A stretch of 64,000 bases of DNA, taken from CAZJFH01 sp964545205 (lineage in GTDB: Bacteria > Pseudomonadota > Alphaproteobacteria > Rhodospirillales > Magnetospirillaceae). The DNA is taken from the NCBI GenBank assembly GCA_964545205.1, contig CAZJFH010000001.1:79916-143915 (forward strand). Reading direction: 5' to 3'. Numbering within the stretch: position 1 is the stretch's first letter; every line of letters starts with the position of its first letter. The notes below the pieces were generated by a model. The model ran no database searches and was not told where the DNA came from. It was given only the letters and a program-made list of their open reading frames with translations. This document shows, one piece after another, positions 63,849 through 64,000 of the stretch. Both the position numbers and the translations under genes were made by a program.

Positions 63849-64000
63849 GAGCTTGTGAAGAAATACGATCCGTCGCTCCCGCGGACGAGCTTGTGAAGAA
63901 ATACGATCCGTCGCTCCCGCGAAAGAGCGTGTGAAGAAATCCAATCCGTCGCTCCCGCGGAAGAGCTTGTGAAGAAATCCAGTCTCGCTCTCGCGGGCAA
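63849..64000. repeat. 38-bp tandem repeat, four units, running off the end
   Basis: Units start at 63849, 63887, 63925 and 63963. The consensus begins GAGCTTGTGAAGAAAT and ends CGCTCCCGCGGA, with a few substitutions per unit. There are no spacers, so it is a minisatellite and not a CRISPR. It starts just after the HD-GYP gene and goes on beyond the window. No gene covers it. Confidence 0.85.

Noticed and set aside
63849..64000. CRISPR array
   Set aside because: The 38-base units follow each other directly with no unique spacers, and no cas gene is visible.

Overview
This is a 64-kb stretch of chromosome from a very GC-rich bacterium, almost certainly an alphaproteobacterium of Rhodospirillales type. 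The evidence is the Irr-type Fur regulator, the DUF2336, DUF1178 and NDUFA9/NDUFAF5-like proteins, the gene orders ppiC-argJ-mutT beside secA, comF-grxC-nitrilase-DUF1178, sfsA-map-radC and aminotransferase-hom-glpX, and G/C-rich palindromic intergenic repeats of the kind common in that group. There is no phage, IS element, CRISPR array, tRNA or rRNA that I can recognise. Coding density is very high and neighbouring genes often overlap by 1-17 bases.

Layout. 1-7.4 kb: the end of a hybrid histidine kinase, a DUF4142 protein, a purine permease, a penicillin-acylase-type Ntn hydrolase overlapping a GH3-type acyl-adenylating enzyme, and a dienelactone-hydrolase-like protein with a TTG start. 7.4-7.9 kb: a gene-free stretch with a possible structured RNA, intrinsic terminators and a palindromic repeat. 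7.9-16.6 kb: secA with a recognisable promoter, a sensor kinase, ppiC-like, argJ, a GNAT-NUDIX fusion, queD and queE. 16.6-20.5 kb: NDUFA9-like/DoxX and DUF2269 membrane proteins (the latter with a probable CTG start), then a solitary soxC plus one-heme cytochrome pair. 20.5-30.6 kb: housekeeping clusters (Uma2, DUF1178, methyltransferases, nitrilase, glutaredoxin, ComF, SfsA, Map, RadC), a double PRC-barrel secreted protein, DUF924, a small repeat-bearing secreted protein and an RsuA/RluE pseudouridine synthase. 30.6-43 kb: a CPA1 antiporter with a cyclic-nucleotide-binding domain, uppP, a five-gene run (aminotransferase-hom-glpX-DUF1007-NicO), an OmpA-like lipoprotein, PHA synthase and an XRE-cupin regulator. 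43-48 kb: ChaC, a FAD/Rieske oxidoreductase, a DMT exporter, a TIGR03862 flavoprotein and an EF-hand protein. 48-54.7 kb: a tight five-gene run, GGDEF-DUF2336-EAL-D-threonine aldolase-AEC transporter. 55-60 kb: irr, a peroxiredoxin, a porin, an ArsR regulator, and a cupin plus RuBisCO-like-protein pair. 60-64 kb: a hemerythrin-like protein, a cation channel with a zinc ribbon, a GAF/PAS/HD-GYP protein, then a 38-bp tandem repeat running off the end.

Most interesting. (i) The RuBisCO-like protein and cupin match the pair that recycles methylthioadenosine carbon into isoprenoid precursor in Rhodospirillum rubrum, releasing methanethiol. Just downstream lies a regulator joining a Fur-like winged helix to an ArsR domain with two cysteines spaced as in persulfide sensors. 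A short sequence beside that regulator recurs upstream of soxC, suggesting but not proving a sulfur-responsive regulon. (ii) An amide-forming GH3 enzyme is translationally coupled to an amide-hydrolysing Ntn acylase, a possible conjugation/deconjugation pair. (iii) A turnover cassette for cyclic di-GMP is fused into one run with D-amino-acid metabolism. All functional calls come from reading motifs by eye; no database search was run.
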